From assembly GCA_019417795.1 (NCBI GenBank), contig DXUR01000239.1, forward strand, positions 1 through 5,305: 5,305 nucleotides of DNA, read 5' to 3'. Made by a program: the position numbers and the translations under genes. Under the pieces are notes generated by a model. It worked only from the letters and a program-made list of their open reading frames with translations. It searched no databases and was not told the origin of the DNA. The DNA comes from Clostridiales bacterium (GTDB taxonomy: Bacteria > Bacillota_A > Clostridia > Oscillospirales > Oscillospiraceae). Positions 1 to 5,305 of the stretch are shown here, in pieces. Numbering within the stretch: the first letter of the stretch is position 1; the number at the start of each line of letters is the position of its first letter.

Positions 1-1083
1 CACATAGGTGTGGGCGGCAGTCTCGGCGGGCATGGTGATGGCGAAGCCCTTTTCGTAATGCTCCGGGTAGCCGCTGGACGCCATGATGACACAGCAGGCG
101 GCACCGTCGGAGAACTTCACCTCAGTTTCCGCCAGCGTTCCGTTCCGGCAGGCCTGCATGACCGTCAGCAGGTCGCTTTCCAGAAGGGGCAGGACCACCT
201 GCGTCTCCGGGTCACCGAAGCGGCAGTTGTACTCAATGACCTTGGGGCCGTTGGGCGTCAGCATCAGACCAAAATAGAGGCAGCCCCGGAAGGTGCGGTT
301 TTCCGCGTTCATGGCCTCCATGGTGGGCAGGAAAATGGTCTCCATGCACACGCGGGCCATGTCTTCGGTGTAGTAGGGATTGGGGGCCACGGTGCCCATG
401 CCGCCGGTATTCAGACCCTCGTCATGGTCATGGGCCCGCTTGTGGTCCATGGAGGATACCATGGGGACCACGGTCTTGCCGTCGGTAAAGGCCAGCACGG
501 AGACCTCCGGGCCGGTGAGGAATTCCTCAATGACCACCTGATTTCCGCTGTCGCCGAAGGCGCGGTCCAGCATGATGGATTCCACGGCGGCCACGGCGTC
601 CTCCCGGGTCTCAGCGATGAGCACACCCTTGCCCAGAGCCAGACCGTCGGCCTTGACCACCACGGGCAGGGCGCAGGACTTCACATAGTCCATCGCGGCG
701 GCAGCATCGGTGAACACCTGATACTCCGCCGTGGGAATACCGTATTTTTTCATCAGGTCCTTGGAAAAGACCTTGCTGCCCTCAATGATGGCGGCCTTCG
801 CCTCCGGGCCGAAGCAGGGGATCCCAGCGGCCTCCAGCGCGTCCACCGCACCCAGCACCAGCGGATCGTCCGGCGCCACCACGGCGAAGTCAATGCTGTG
901 GGTCTTGGCAAAGTCCACCTGCGCGGAAATATCCTTCGCGCCGATCTCCGGGACGCACACAGCGTCAGCAGCGATGCCGCCGTTGCCGGGAGCGCAGTAG
1001 ATCGTCTCCACAGCGGGATTCTCTTTCAATTTTTTGACGATGGCGTGCTCACGGCCGCCGCCGCCGATAACCAGAAGGTTCAT
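1..1083 (-). CDS. purD: Phosphoribosylamine-glycine ligase (GAR synthetase), C-terminus cut by window edge
   Basis: Cytosolic ATP-grasp enzyme that joins glycine to 5-phosphoribosylamine, giving glycinamide ribonucleotide (step 2 of purine synthesis). I translated the minus strand from the ATG at 1083; the frame stays open for 361 codons to the left edge. The family is usually about 420 residues, so roughly 60 C-terminal residues are missing. The N-terminal domain begins with the classic IGGGGREHA loop (residues 6-14). ATP-grasp motifs follow: VVKADGLALGKGV (142-154), IEEFLTGPEVS (185-195), DHKRAHDHDEGLNTGGMGT (213-231) and the metal-binding IEYNCRFGDPETQ (283-295). The last has Cys where Ala is more usual, a mild variant. 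The start is supported by an AGGGAGGG site just upstream. It is the last visible gene of the operon, 146 nt after the AICAR transformylase gene and separated from it by a stem-loop. Identity is very secure. Confidence 0.96.
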   Translation of the reverse strand, partial: MNLLVIGGGGREHAIVKKLKENPAVETIYCAPGNGGIAADAVCVPEIGAKDISAQVDFAKTHSIDFAVVAPDDPLVLGAVDALEAAGIPCFGPEAKAAIIEGSKVFSKDLMKKYGIPTAEYQVFTDAAAAMDYVKSCALPVVVKADGLALGKGVLIAETREDAVAAVESIMLDRAFGDSGNQVVIEEFLTGPEVSVLAFTDGKTVVPMVSSMDHKRAHDHDEGLNTGGMGTVAPNPYYTEDMARVCMETIFLPTMEAMNAENRTFRGCLYFGLMLTPNGPKVIEYNCRFGDPETQVVLPLLESDLLTVMQACRNGTLAETEVKFSDGAACCVIMASSGYPEHYEKGFAITMPAETAAHTYV

Positions 1084-1087
1084 GGTT

Positions 1088-1095
1088 CCCTCCCT
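1088..1095 (-). promoter_or_regulatory. purD ribosome binding site
   Basis: On the minus strand AGGGAGGG lies four nt before the ATG at 1083. It fixes the purD start at the family's normal N-terminus (MNLLVIGGGGREHA). Because purD follows a 146-nt untranslated spacer, it needs this strong independent site rather than coupling to the upstream gene. Confidence 0.8.
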
Positions 1096-1110
1096 GAATG
1101 ATTTTTAGCT

Positions 1111-1172
1111 GCTGCCCCGCAGACGTCTCCCGTAAATCGGAAAAGCGTTTACGGAGGAACATGCGGGGCAGC
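1111..1172 (-). repeat. Large inverted repeat / stem-loop upstream of purD
   Basis: The arms GCTGCCCCGCA (1111-1121) and TGCGGGGCAGC (1162-1172) are perfect reverse complements (11 bp, 9 of them G-C). Nested inside is a second perfect pair, CCGTAAA (1130-1136) and TTTACGG (1148-1154), around an 11-nt loop. The two stems are separated by an internal loop of about 7-8 nt on each side. In the purD-direction transcript this would form a stable two-tier hairpin ending 15 nt before the purD Shine-Dalgarno sequence. What follows the stem is AGCTAAAAATC, not a T tract. It could be an mRNA-stability or processing element, a regulatory structure, or one copy of a dispersed palindromic repeat; the sequence alone does not decide. 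Confidence 0.7.
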
Positions 1173-1229
1173 GGAACGGATCTGCGTTTGCGTCTGTGTG
1201 GACGCGGAAGCTTTGACTTGTGCAGCGGG

Positions 1230-2408
1230 TTAGTGATGGAACAGCCGTGCGCCGGTGAAGGCCAGCACCATGCCGTATTTGTCGGCGGTGGCGATGACAT
1301 GGTCATCCCGGATGGAGCCGCCGGGCTCGGCAATGTAGGTCACGCCGGACTTTCTGGCCCGCTCCACGTTGTCGCCGAAGGGGAAGAAGGCATCGCTGCC
1401 AACAGTGACGCCGGCCTGCGTGGCGATCCACGCCTTCTTTTCCTCCGGGGTCAGGACCTCGGGGCGGACCTTGAAGGTGTTCTGCCACACACCGTCGGCC
1501 AGCACGTCCTCATACTCGTCGGAGGTGTAGATGTCGATGGCGTTGTCCCGGTCAGGGCGGCGGATGTTGTCCACGAATTGCAGACCCAGCACCTTGGGAT
1601 GCTGGCGCAGATACCAGTTGTCCGCCTTTTGACCAGCCAGACGGGTGCAGTGGATGCGGCTCTGCTGGCCTGCGCCCACGCCGATGGCCTGACCGTCCTT
1701 CACATAGCAGACGGAGTTGGACTGGGTGTATTTCAGAGTGATGAGGGCCACGATCATGTCGATCTTGGCAGCCTCCGGAAGCTCCTTGTTTTCAGAGACG
1801 ATGTTGGTCAGCATCTCCCTGTCGATCACAAGGTTATTGCGGCCCTGCTCGAAGGTGACGCCGAACACATCCTTGTGCTCCACGGCGGCGGGGACGTAGT
1901 CCGCGTTGATCTGGACCACGTTGTAGCCGCCCTTCTTCTTGGTTTTCAGAATTTCCAGCGCCTCGTCGGTATAGCCGGGGGCGATGATGCCGTCGGACAC
2001 CTCGCCCTTGAGGTACTGGGCGGTGGCGGCGTCGCAGACGTCGGAGAGAGCGGCCCAGTCACCGTAGGAGCACAGGCGGTCAGCGCCCCGGGCGCGGATA
2101 TAAGCGCAGGCGATGGGGGAGAGCTCGGCGGCGTCATCCACGAAGTAGATCTTCCGGTCCACCTCGCTCAGGGGCCGTCCCACGGCGGCACCGGCGGGGG
2201 AGACGTGTTTGAAGCTGGCGGCGGCGGGCAGGCCGGTGGCGGCCTTCAATTCCTTCACCAGCTGCCAGGAGTTCAGCGCATCCAGCAGGTTGATATAGCC
2301 GGGCTTTCCGTTCAAAACGGTAAAGGGCAGGTCAGAGCCGTCCTGCATAAAGACCTTGGACGGCTTCTGGTTGGGGTTGCAGCCATATTTCAGTTCCAAC
2401 TCGTTCAT
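1230..2408 (-). CDS. purH: Stand-alone AICAR transformylase (PurH C-terminal-domain type)
   Basis: Transfers a formyl group from 10-formyl-tetrahydrofolate to AICAR, giving FAICAR, the penultimate step to IMP, in the cytosol. The 392-residue protein matches only the transformylase half of bifunctional PurH (about 510-530 residues) and has no N-terminal cyclohydrolase (MGS-like) domain. It begins almost at once with KYGCNPNQ (7-14), the counterpart of the RYGENPHQ segment that opens this domain. Visible motifs are the catalytic-type Lys-His pair in SFKHVSPAGAA (65-75), KYTQSNSV (226-233), GAGQQSR (245-251), SDAFFPF (338-344), PGGSIRDD (362-369) and the end FTGARLFHH. The gene is complete: ATG at 2408, TAA at 1230-1232. 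It starts 15 nt after the cyclohydrolase gene, which supplies the missing activity. The symbol purH is used for the transformylase domain only. Confidence 0.93.
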   Translation of the reverse strand: MNELELKYGCNPNQKPSKVFMQDGSDLPFTVLNGKPGYINLLDALNSWQLVKELKAATGLPAAASFKHVSPAGAAVGRPLSEVDRKIYFVDDAAELSPIACAYIRARGADRLCSYGDWAALSDVCDAATAQYLKGEVSDGIIAPGYTDEALEILKTKKKGGYNVVQINADYVPAAVEHKDVFGVTFEQGRNNLVIDREMLTNIVSENKELPEAAKIDMIVALITLKYTQSNSVCYVKDGQAIGVGAGQQSRIHCTRLAGQKADNWYLRQHPKVLGLQFVDNIRRPDRDNAIDIYTSDEYEDVLADGVWQNTFKVRPEVLTPEEKKAWIATQAGVTVGSDAFFPFGDNVERARKSGVTYIAEPGGSIRDDHVIATADKYGMVLAFTGARLFHH

Positions 2409-2419
2409 TTCGGCACCTT

Positions 2420-2425
2420 CTCCTT
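2420..2425 (-). promoter_or_regulatory. Ribosome binding site of the AICAR transformylase gene, overlapping the upstream stop
   Basis: On the minus strand AAGGAG lies 11 nt before the ATG at 2408. Its first two bases are part of the TAA stop codon (2424-2426) of the cyclohydrolase gene. A ribosome ending the upstream gene therefore sits on this site, which suggests translational coupling of the two enzymes of the final IMP-forming steps. Confidence 0.7.
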
Positions 2426-3056
2426 AATCTCCCAGATTTTTGTTGAACAGGCGCACCTCGCCGTTCACGTTGGTATAGAGGGACACCTTGTTGTCTCCGT
2501 TCAGAGCGGCCCAGACCTCCTCCGGCTTGGGAACGGTGACCTCCAGAGGCTCACCGGCAAAGGTGGGCAGAGGATTTCCGTCGCCCTGATAGGTGCTGAT
2601 GAAATAGCCCTGATTCTCGTCGCAGCCCTCATAGCAGAAGAATTCCCGCAGGCAGCGGCCGTTCTTGTGCTTCAGAATGGACATCTCAAAAGAGCCGTCG
2701 GCATTCAGAATGGCGGAGATGCGGGGGGTCCAGTTGGGCTCGTCCGGCTCGTATTCCCGGGTCATCAGACCCTTGCGGAAATCGCCGTGCTGGCAGATGG
2801 TGTCTGTCTGGTCGCCGTTGGTGACCACCAGCGCGTCGCCCATGGTCCGGACGGGATGATAGATGATGAGGCTGGGATCCTCCAGCTTGGCGGGATCATG
2901 AGCCTCGGTGCGGATGCCGTCCTCCGTTTTCACGAAGATCCGGTTGCGGCTGTTGGCGCTGCGGCCCATGATGAAATAGTAAACGAGGTTCCGGCTCACA
3001 AGGATACCCCGGCCGGGGTAGGGATTCTCCCGCAGAAGGGTCAGAAAATCAAGCAT
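2424..3056 (-). CDS. purO: PurO-type IMP cyclohydrolase
   Basis: Closes the ring of FAICAR to give IMP, the last step of the pathway. The 210-residue protein resembles the IMP cyclohydrolase family first known from archaeal PurO (about 200 residues, NTN-hydrolase-like fold), not the N-terminal domain of bacterial PurH. Recognisable segments are NPYPGRGI (11-18), MGRSANSRNR (30-39), YHPVR (66-70), TNGDQTDTI (79-87) and a WTPRIS segment (109-114), spaced as I recall for the family. No signal peptide or membrane segment is seen. The ATG at 3056 overlaps the end of purN by 8 nt and has a strong AAAGGAG site 7 nt upstream. Position gives independent support: it sits directly before a transformylase that lacks its own cyclohydrolase domain. 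The assignment rests on motif memory plus context, so it is somewhat less certain than its neighbours. Confidence 0.86.
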   Translation of the reverse strand: MLDFLTLLRENPYPGRGILVSRNLVYYFIMGRSANSRNRIFVKTEDGIRTEAHDPAKLEDPSLIIYHPVRTMGDALVVTNGDQTDTICQHGDFRKGLMTREYEPDEPNWTPRISAILNADGSFEMSILKHKNGRCLREFFCYEGCDENQGYFISTYQGDGNPLPTFAGEPLEVTVPKPEEVWAALNGDNKVSLYTNVNGEVRLFNKNLGD

Positions 3057-3672
3057 TGCTCTTCTCCTTTACGATTTGTTCCGAGACCAGCTCCGCTGCC
3101 CGAGGCAGAAGCTGCCATTCGGCCTGCTCCATGACCCGGCGCTGAAGGGTTTCGGGGGTGTCGTCCGGCAGAATCTCCACCGCTTTTTGCAGCAGGATCT
3201 CTCCACCGTCCGGGATCTCATTGACAAAATGCACCGTGGCTCCCGTGACCTTCACGCCCTTGGCCAGAGCGGCCTCGTGGACCTTCAGACCGTACATCCC
3301 CTTGCCGCAGAAGGCGGGGATCAGAGAGGGATGCACATTCAGGATGCGGGAGGGCCAGCGGGCGGTAAAGTCCGCACTGAGGATGGTGAGGAAGCCTGCC
3401 AGAACGATGAGGTCGATCTCATGCGCCGCCAGCAGGTCGGACAGGGCGGACTCAAAGGCCGCCTGACCGCCGCAGCGCTTGGGGGAGACCGTCTCGGCGG
3501 GAACGCCGGCGTTGGCCGCCCGGGTCAGGGCGTAGGCTCCTTCATTGGAGGAGACCACCAGCGCAATCTCTCCGTGGGGCAGCAGTCCCGCCGCCTGCGC
3601 GTCCAGCAGTGCCTGTAAATTTGTGCCGCCGCCGGAGACCAGCACGGCGATCTTCGCTTTTTTCATAGTCAT
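3049..3672 (-). CDS. purN: Phosphoribosylglycinamide formyltransferase (GAR transformylase)
   Basis: Uses 10-formyl-tetrahydrofolate to convert GAR to formyl-GAR (step 3). The 207-residue product is full length for PurN (about 190-215). It opens with the phosphate-binding loop VSGGGTNLQALL (12-23), then LAGFLTILS (91-99), the substrate loop NVHPSLIPAFCGKGMYGLKVHEA (112-134, first part shown by NVHPSLIP), and TGATVHFVNEIPDGG (143-157). The catalytic triad expected from the E. coli enzyme (Asn106, His108, Asp144) is present as Asn112, His114 and Asp155. The ATG at 3672 is preferred over an in-frame ATG at 3666 because AAAGGAG lies 5 nt before the former. It follows purM after a 106-nt spacer and overlaps the next gene by 8 nt. 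It shares its folate cofactor with the downstream AICAR transformylase. Confidence 0.97.
   Translation of the reverse strand: MTMKKAKIAVLVSGGGTNLQALLDAQAAGLLPHGEIALVVSSNEGAYALTRAANAGVPAETVSPKRCGGQAAFESALSDLLAAHEIDLIVLAGFLTILSADFTARWPSRILNVHPSLIPAFCGKGMYGLKVHEAALAKGVKVTGATVHFVNEIPDGGEILLQKAVEILPDDTPETLQRRVMEQAEWQLLPRAAELVSEQIVKEKSNA
3064..3070 (-). promoter_or_regulatory. Ribosome binding site of the PurO-type gene, inside the end of purN
   Basis: On the minus strand AAAGGAG stands 7 nt before the ATG at 3056, within the last codons of purN. It supports the overlapping start of the cyclohydrolase gene over any later start and implies coupled translation with purN. Confidence 0.8.
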
Positions 3673-3778
3673 GATTTCTCCTTTGACGCCGATGCACCGA
3701 TTCCTTTCAGCGCACCGGAGCAGTATACGTCAGGATACCGCGGAAAAGCGGGACAGTGCGTACCGGGAGCGGTTTCAC
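3673..3778 (-). other. Spacer between purM and purN
   Basis: A 106-nt gap in an otherwise tightly packed operon. It carries the purN ribosome binding site. A 4-bp CCGC/GCGG hairpin with a 6-nt loop (around 3739-3752) and a TATACT-like hexamer on the minus strand (around 3723-3728) are present, but the hexamer has no acceptable -35 partner. No gene, clear terminator or riboswitch is apparent. Confidence 0.6.
3678..3684 (-). promoter_or_regulatory. purN ribosome binding site
   Basis: On the minus strand AAAGGAG lies 5 nt before the ATG at 3672 and 11 nt before the ATG two codons later (3666), favouring the upstream start. Confidence 0.75.
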
Positions 3779-4825
3779 TCAGCACAAAACAACTTTTTCT
3801 TCGCCGGCAACGATCTCGCCGCAGACATAGGCGTCGATCCCCTCTGCCTTCAGAGCGGAGAGGGCCGCGTCGGCGGTCTCGGGGCTGACGATCACAGCCA
3901 TGCCCACGCCCATATTGAAGGTGTTGAACATATCGTGCTCGTCGATGCCGCCCTTTTTCTGGAGCAGACGGAAAATGGAGGGTGTTTTGACAGCGGCCTT
4001 GTCGATCCTGGCGCACAGGCCGTCGGGGATGCAGCGGGGGACATTCTCATAGAAGCCGCCGCCGGTGATGTGGCTGACGCCCTTCACGTCCGCGGCCTCG
4101 ATGCAGCGGAGGACGGGCTTGACATAGATGACGGTGGGACGGAGCAGGGCCTCGCCCAGGGTTTCACCCAGCTCGTCATCATACCGGCCCAGATCGGCGT
4201 TCTCCACGTCGAATACCTTGCGGACCAGAGAGTAGCCGTTGGAGTGGAAGCCGGAGGAGGGCAGAGCCAGCACCACATCGCCCTCCGCCATGCGGCCGGA
4301 GTCGATGACCTTGGGCTTGTCCACCACGCCCACGGTGAAGCCTGCCAGATCGTAGTCATCGGCGGCCATCATGCCGGGGTGCTCGGCGGTCTCACCGCCG
4401 ATGAGAGCGCAGCCGGCCTGGACACAGCCCTCTGCCACGCCGGAGACGATGGCTGCCACCTTTTCCGGCACGTTCTTGCCGATGGCAATGTAATCCAGGA
4501 AAAACAGGGGCTTCGCGCCGCAGCAGATCACGTCGTTCACGCACATGGCCACGCAGTCGATGCCGATGGTGTCATGCTTGTTCAGCAGCTCAGCCAGACG
4601 CAGTTTGGTGCCCACGCCGTCGGTGCCGGAGACCAGCACCGGCTCCGTCATACCGGTCAGATCGGGGGCAAACAGGCCGCCGAAGCCGCCAATGTCAGAA
4701 ACTACGCCGGGGATGTGGGTGCGCTTGACGTCCGCGCTCATCAGCTTGACGCCCTTGTAACCGGCAGTGATGTCCACACCGGCTGCCGCATAGGCGGCGG
4801 AGTGAGATTTTTCCATGTCGATCAT
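3779..4825 (-). CDS. purM: Phosphoribosylformylglycinamidine cyclo-ligase (AIR synthetase)
   Basis: ATP-dependent ring closure of FGAM to aminoimidazole ribonucleotide (step 5). The 348-residue product is full length for the family (about 340-350). Motifs in order: YAAAGVDITAGYKGV (12-26), SGTDGVGTK (66-74), GIDCVAMCVND (88-98), GGETAEHPG (143-151), PSSGFHSNGYSL (189-200), HITGGGFYENVPR (252-264) and MFNTFNMGVGM (299-309). GGETAEHPG has His where Met is the commoner residue, a conservative family variant as far as I can judge. The ATG at 4825 forms an ATGA overlap with the purF stop. A second in-frame ATG at 4816 is better spaced from the AAAGGA site and would remove three residues, so the exact start is unsettled. 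Identity is very secure. Confidence 0.97.
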   Translation of the reverse strand: MIDMEKSHSAAYAAAGVDITAGYKGVKLMSADVKRTHIPGVVSDIGGFGGLFAPDLTGMTEPVLVSGTDGVGTKLRLAELLNKHDTIGIDCVAMCVNDVICCGAKPLFFLDYIAIGKNVPEKVAAIVSGVAEGCVQAGCALIGGETAEHPGMMAADDYDLAGFTVGVVDKPKVIDSGRMAEGDVVLALPSSGFHSNGYSLVRKVFDVENADLGRYDDELGETLGEALLRPTVIYVKPVLRCIEAADVKGVSHITGGGFYENVPRCIPDGLCARIDKAAVKTPSIFRLLQKKGGIDEHDMFNTFNMGVGMAVIVSPETADAALSALKAEGIDAYVCGEIVAGEEKVVLC

Positions 4826-5305
4826 TCCTTTCCGTTCCAGCAGTAGGTACAGACCTTATCCCGGTCGATGCCGATGGCTTCCAGCACGCCGTCCAAAGAC
4901 TGATAACCGAGAGAATCAAAACCGAATTTTTCACAGATGGACTTGAGCAGGCACTGACCCCGCTCCGTGGAGGAATCGGAGTACTCGTCCAGATGCTTGT
5001 GTCCTTCATCACCCTCCAGCTCCTGAATCACCCGCCGGGCCAGCAGCTCCATATCAGAGTTGCCCCGGGAGAAGTTCAGGTACTTGCAGCTATACATGAT
5101 GGGCGGGCAGGCGGAGCGCATGTGGACCTCTTCCGCACCGGACTCATAGAGGAAGTCCACCGTTTCCCGGAGCTGGGTGCCCCGGACGATGGAATCGTCC
5201 ACAAACAGCAGCTTTTTCCCTTGAATCAGCTCGGAAACGGGGACCTGCTTCATTTTGGCCACCTGATTGCGGACCTCCTGATTGGCAGGGGTGAAGGACC
5301 GGGGC
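4822..5305 (-). CDS. purF: Amidophosphoribosyltransferase, C-terminal part (5' end beyond window)
   Basis: Commits PRPP to purine synthesis by making 5-phosphoribosylamine from PRPP and glutamine. Only the last 160 codons are in the window; the frame is open from the right edge (RSFTPANQEVRNQVAK...), so the GTG at 5262 and later ATGs are internal and not the true start. The phosphoribosyltransferase domain shows the PRPP-binding motif VDDSIVRGT (5176-5202), then CPPIMYSCKYLNFSR. The C-terminus ends in CTYCWNGKE (CTYC at 4840-4851). The CxxC and the Cys at 5086-5088 align with cysteines that bind the 4Fe-4S cluster in Bacillus subtilis PurF (Cys437, Cys440, Cys382 as I recall). The N-terminal glutaminase domain is outside the window. 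The TGA stop (4822-4824) overlaps the purM ATG. It is the first visible operon gene and normally the feedback-controlled step. Confidence 0.95.
   Translation of the reverse strand, partial: PRSFTPANQEVRNQVAKMKQVPVSELIQGKKLLFVDDSIVRGTQLRETVDFLYESGAEEVHMRSACPPIMYSCKYLNFSRGNSDMELLARRVIQELEGDEGHKHLDEYSDSSTERGQCLLKSICEKFGFDSLGYQSLDGVLEAIGIDRDKVCTYCWNGKE
4826..4831 (-). promoter_or_regulatory. purM ribosome binding site that bears on start choice
   Basis: On the minus strand AAAGGA abuts the ATG at 4825 with no spacer but lies 9 nt before the in-frame ATG at 4816. The spacing favours initiation at 4816, whereas the ATGA stop-start overlap with purF favours re-initiation at 4825. Either gives a normal PurM N-terminus. 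Confidence 0.6.

Larger units (their letters stand above)
1084..1229 (-). other. Non-coding spacer between AICAR transformylase gene and purD
   Basis: This is the longest gap between genes in the window (146 nt). It contains the purD ribosome binding site, a large inverted repeat at 1111-1172, and a smaller hairpin with arms 1190-1194 and 1201-1205 (GCGTC/GACGC, 6-nt loop). Neither hairpin is followed by a run of T on the minus strand, so they do not look like intrinsic terminators. I see no convincing -35/-10 pair for a separate purD promoter. A 37-codon open frame starting at 1162 lacks a ribosome binding site and looks like chance. Confidence 0.75.

Noticed and set aside
10..1101. Plus-strand open frame of 363 codons
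   Set aside because: It is antisense to purD, whose minus-strand translation shows all the expected GAR synthetase motifs; the plus-strand product is His/Gly-rich and unlike any family I know.
1049..1162. 37-codon minus-strand frame beginning in the spacer and overlapping the purD start, considered as a leader peptide
   Set aside because: It has no ribosome binding site, its ATG sits beside the stem arm, and its product (Arg-rich end) results from reading purD's GGC-rich start in another frame.
1111..1172. Stem-loop considered as an intrinsic terminator
   Set aside because: Neither strand has a T-rich run after the stem (AGCTAAAAATC on the minus strand, GGAACGGA on the plus strand), and purD continues the same pathway just downstream.
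1213..1240. Possible plus-strand TTGACT -35 box in the spacer after the AICAR transformylase stop
   Set aside because: No acceptable -10 element lies at the right distance and there is no plus-strand gene for it to drive.
1098..3134. Very long open frame (678 codons) on the plus strand
   Set aside because: It lies antisense to the whole AICAR transformylase and PurO genes plus parts of the spacer and purN, which are clearly real. Its translation is low-complexity (rich in G, V, H, A) and I recognise no domain. Long antisense frames are expected where GC-rich codon use avoids TTA, CTA and TCA.
3720..3755. Possible internal promoter for purN (TATACT on the minus strand)
   Set aside because: The region 16-17 nt upstream (GCTTTT/CGCTTT) is a poor match to TTGACA, so the hexamer alone is not enough.
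3545..4846. Plus-strand open frame of 433 codons
   Set aside because: It is antisense to purM and reads through the purM-purN spacer, with compositional bias typical of a shadow frame.
5176..5262. GTG at 5262 as a start for a short 146-residue gene
   Set aside because: The same frame is open to the right edge and encodes expected PurF sequence upstream (RSFTPANQEVRNQ), so this is an internal codon of a truncated purF.

Overview
The window holds one stretch of a de novo purine biosynthesis operon, transcribed entirely on the minus strand (right to left). In transcription order it reads purF (3' part only), purM, purN, a PurO-type IMP cyclohydrolase, a stand-alone AICAR transformylase (equivalent to the C-terminal half of PurH), and purD (its last part runs off the left edge). 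No rRNA, tRNA, CRISPR array, insertion sequence or convincing intrinsic terminator was seen. The operon promoter and any purine-sensing leader would lie upstream of purF, beyond the right edge.

The composition is GC-rich, with mostly G or C in third codon positions and strong AAAGGAG/AAGGAG ribosome binding sites. The gene order F-M-N-(H)-D matches the Bacillota type of pur operon. PurF keeps the cysteines that bind the iron-sulfur cluster in the Bacillus-type enzyme. Together these suggest a high-GC Clostridia bacterium, plausibly an Oscillospiraceae-like anaerobe of the gut. That placement is inference from style and protein similarity as remembered, not from a search.

Layout by coordinate: 1-1083 purD (incomplete at its C-terminus); 1084-1229 a 146-nt non-coding spacer with a strong inverted repeat (11-bp perfect outer stem, 7-bp inner stem); 1230-2408 AICAR transformylase; 2424-3056 PurO-type cyclohydrolase; 3049-3672 purN; 3673-3778 a 106-nt spacer with no clear signal; 3779-4825 purM; 4822-5305 purF C-terminal part. 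Most junctions are tight (4-nt overlap F/M, 8-nt overlap N/O, 15-nt gap O/H), so the two spacers divide the operon into the blocks F-M, N-O-H and D.

The enzymes cover step 1 (PurF, PRPP to phosphoribosylamine), step 2 (PurD, to GAR), step 3 (PurN, to formyl-GAR), step 5 (PurM, to AIR), and the last two steps (AICAR to FAICAR to IMP). The notable point is the purH position. Instead of one fused bifunctional PurH there are two adjacent genes, and the cyclohydrolase is of the archaeal-type PurO family rather than the usual PurH N-terminal domain.
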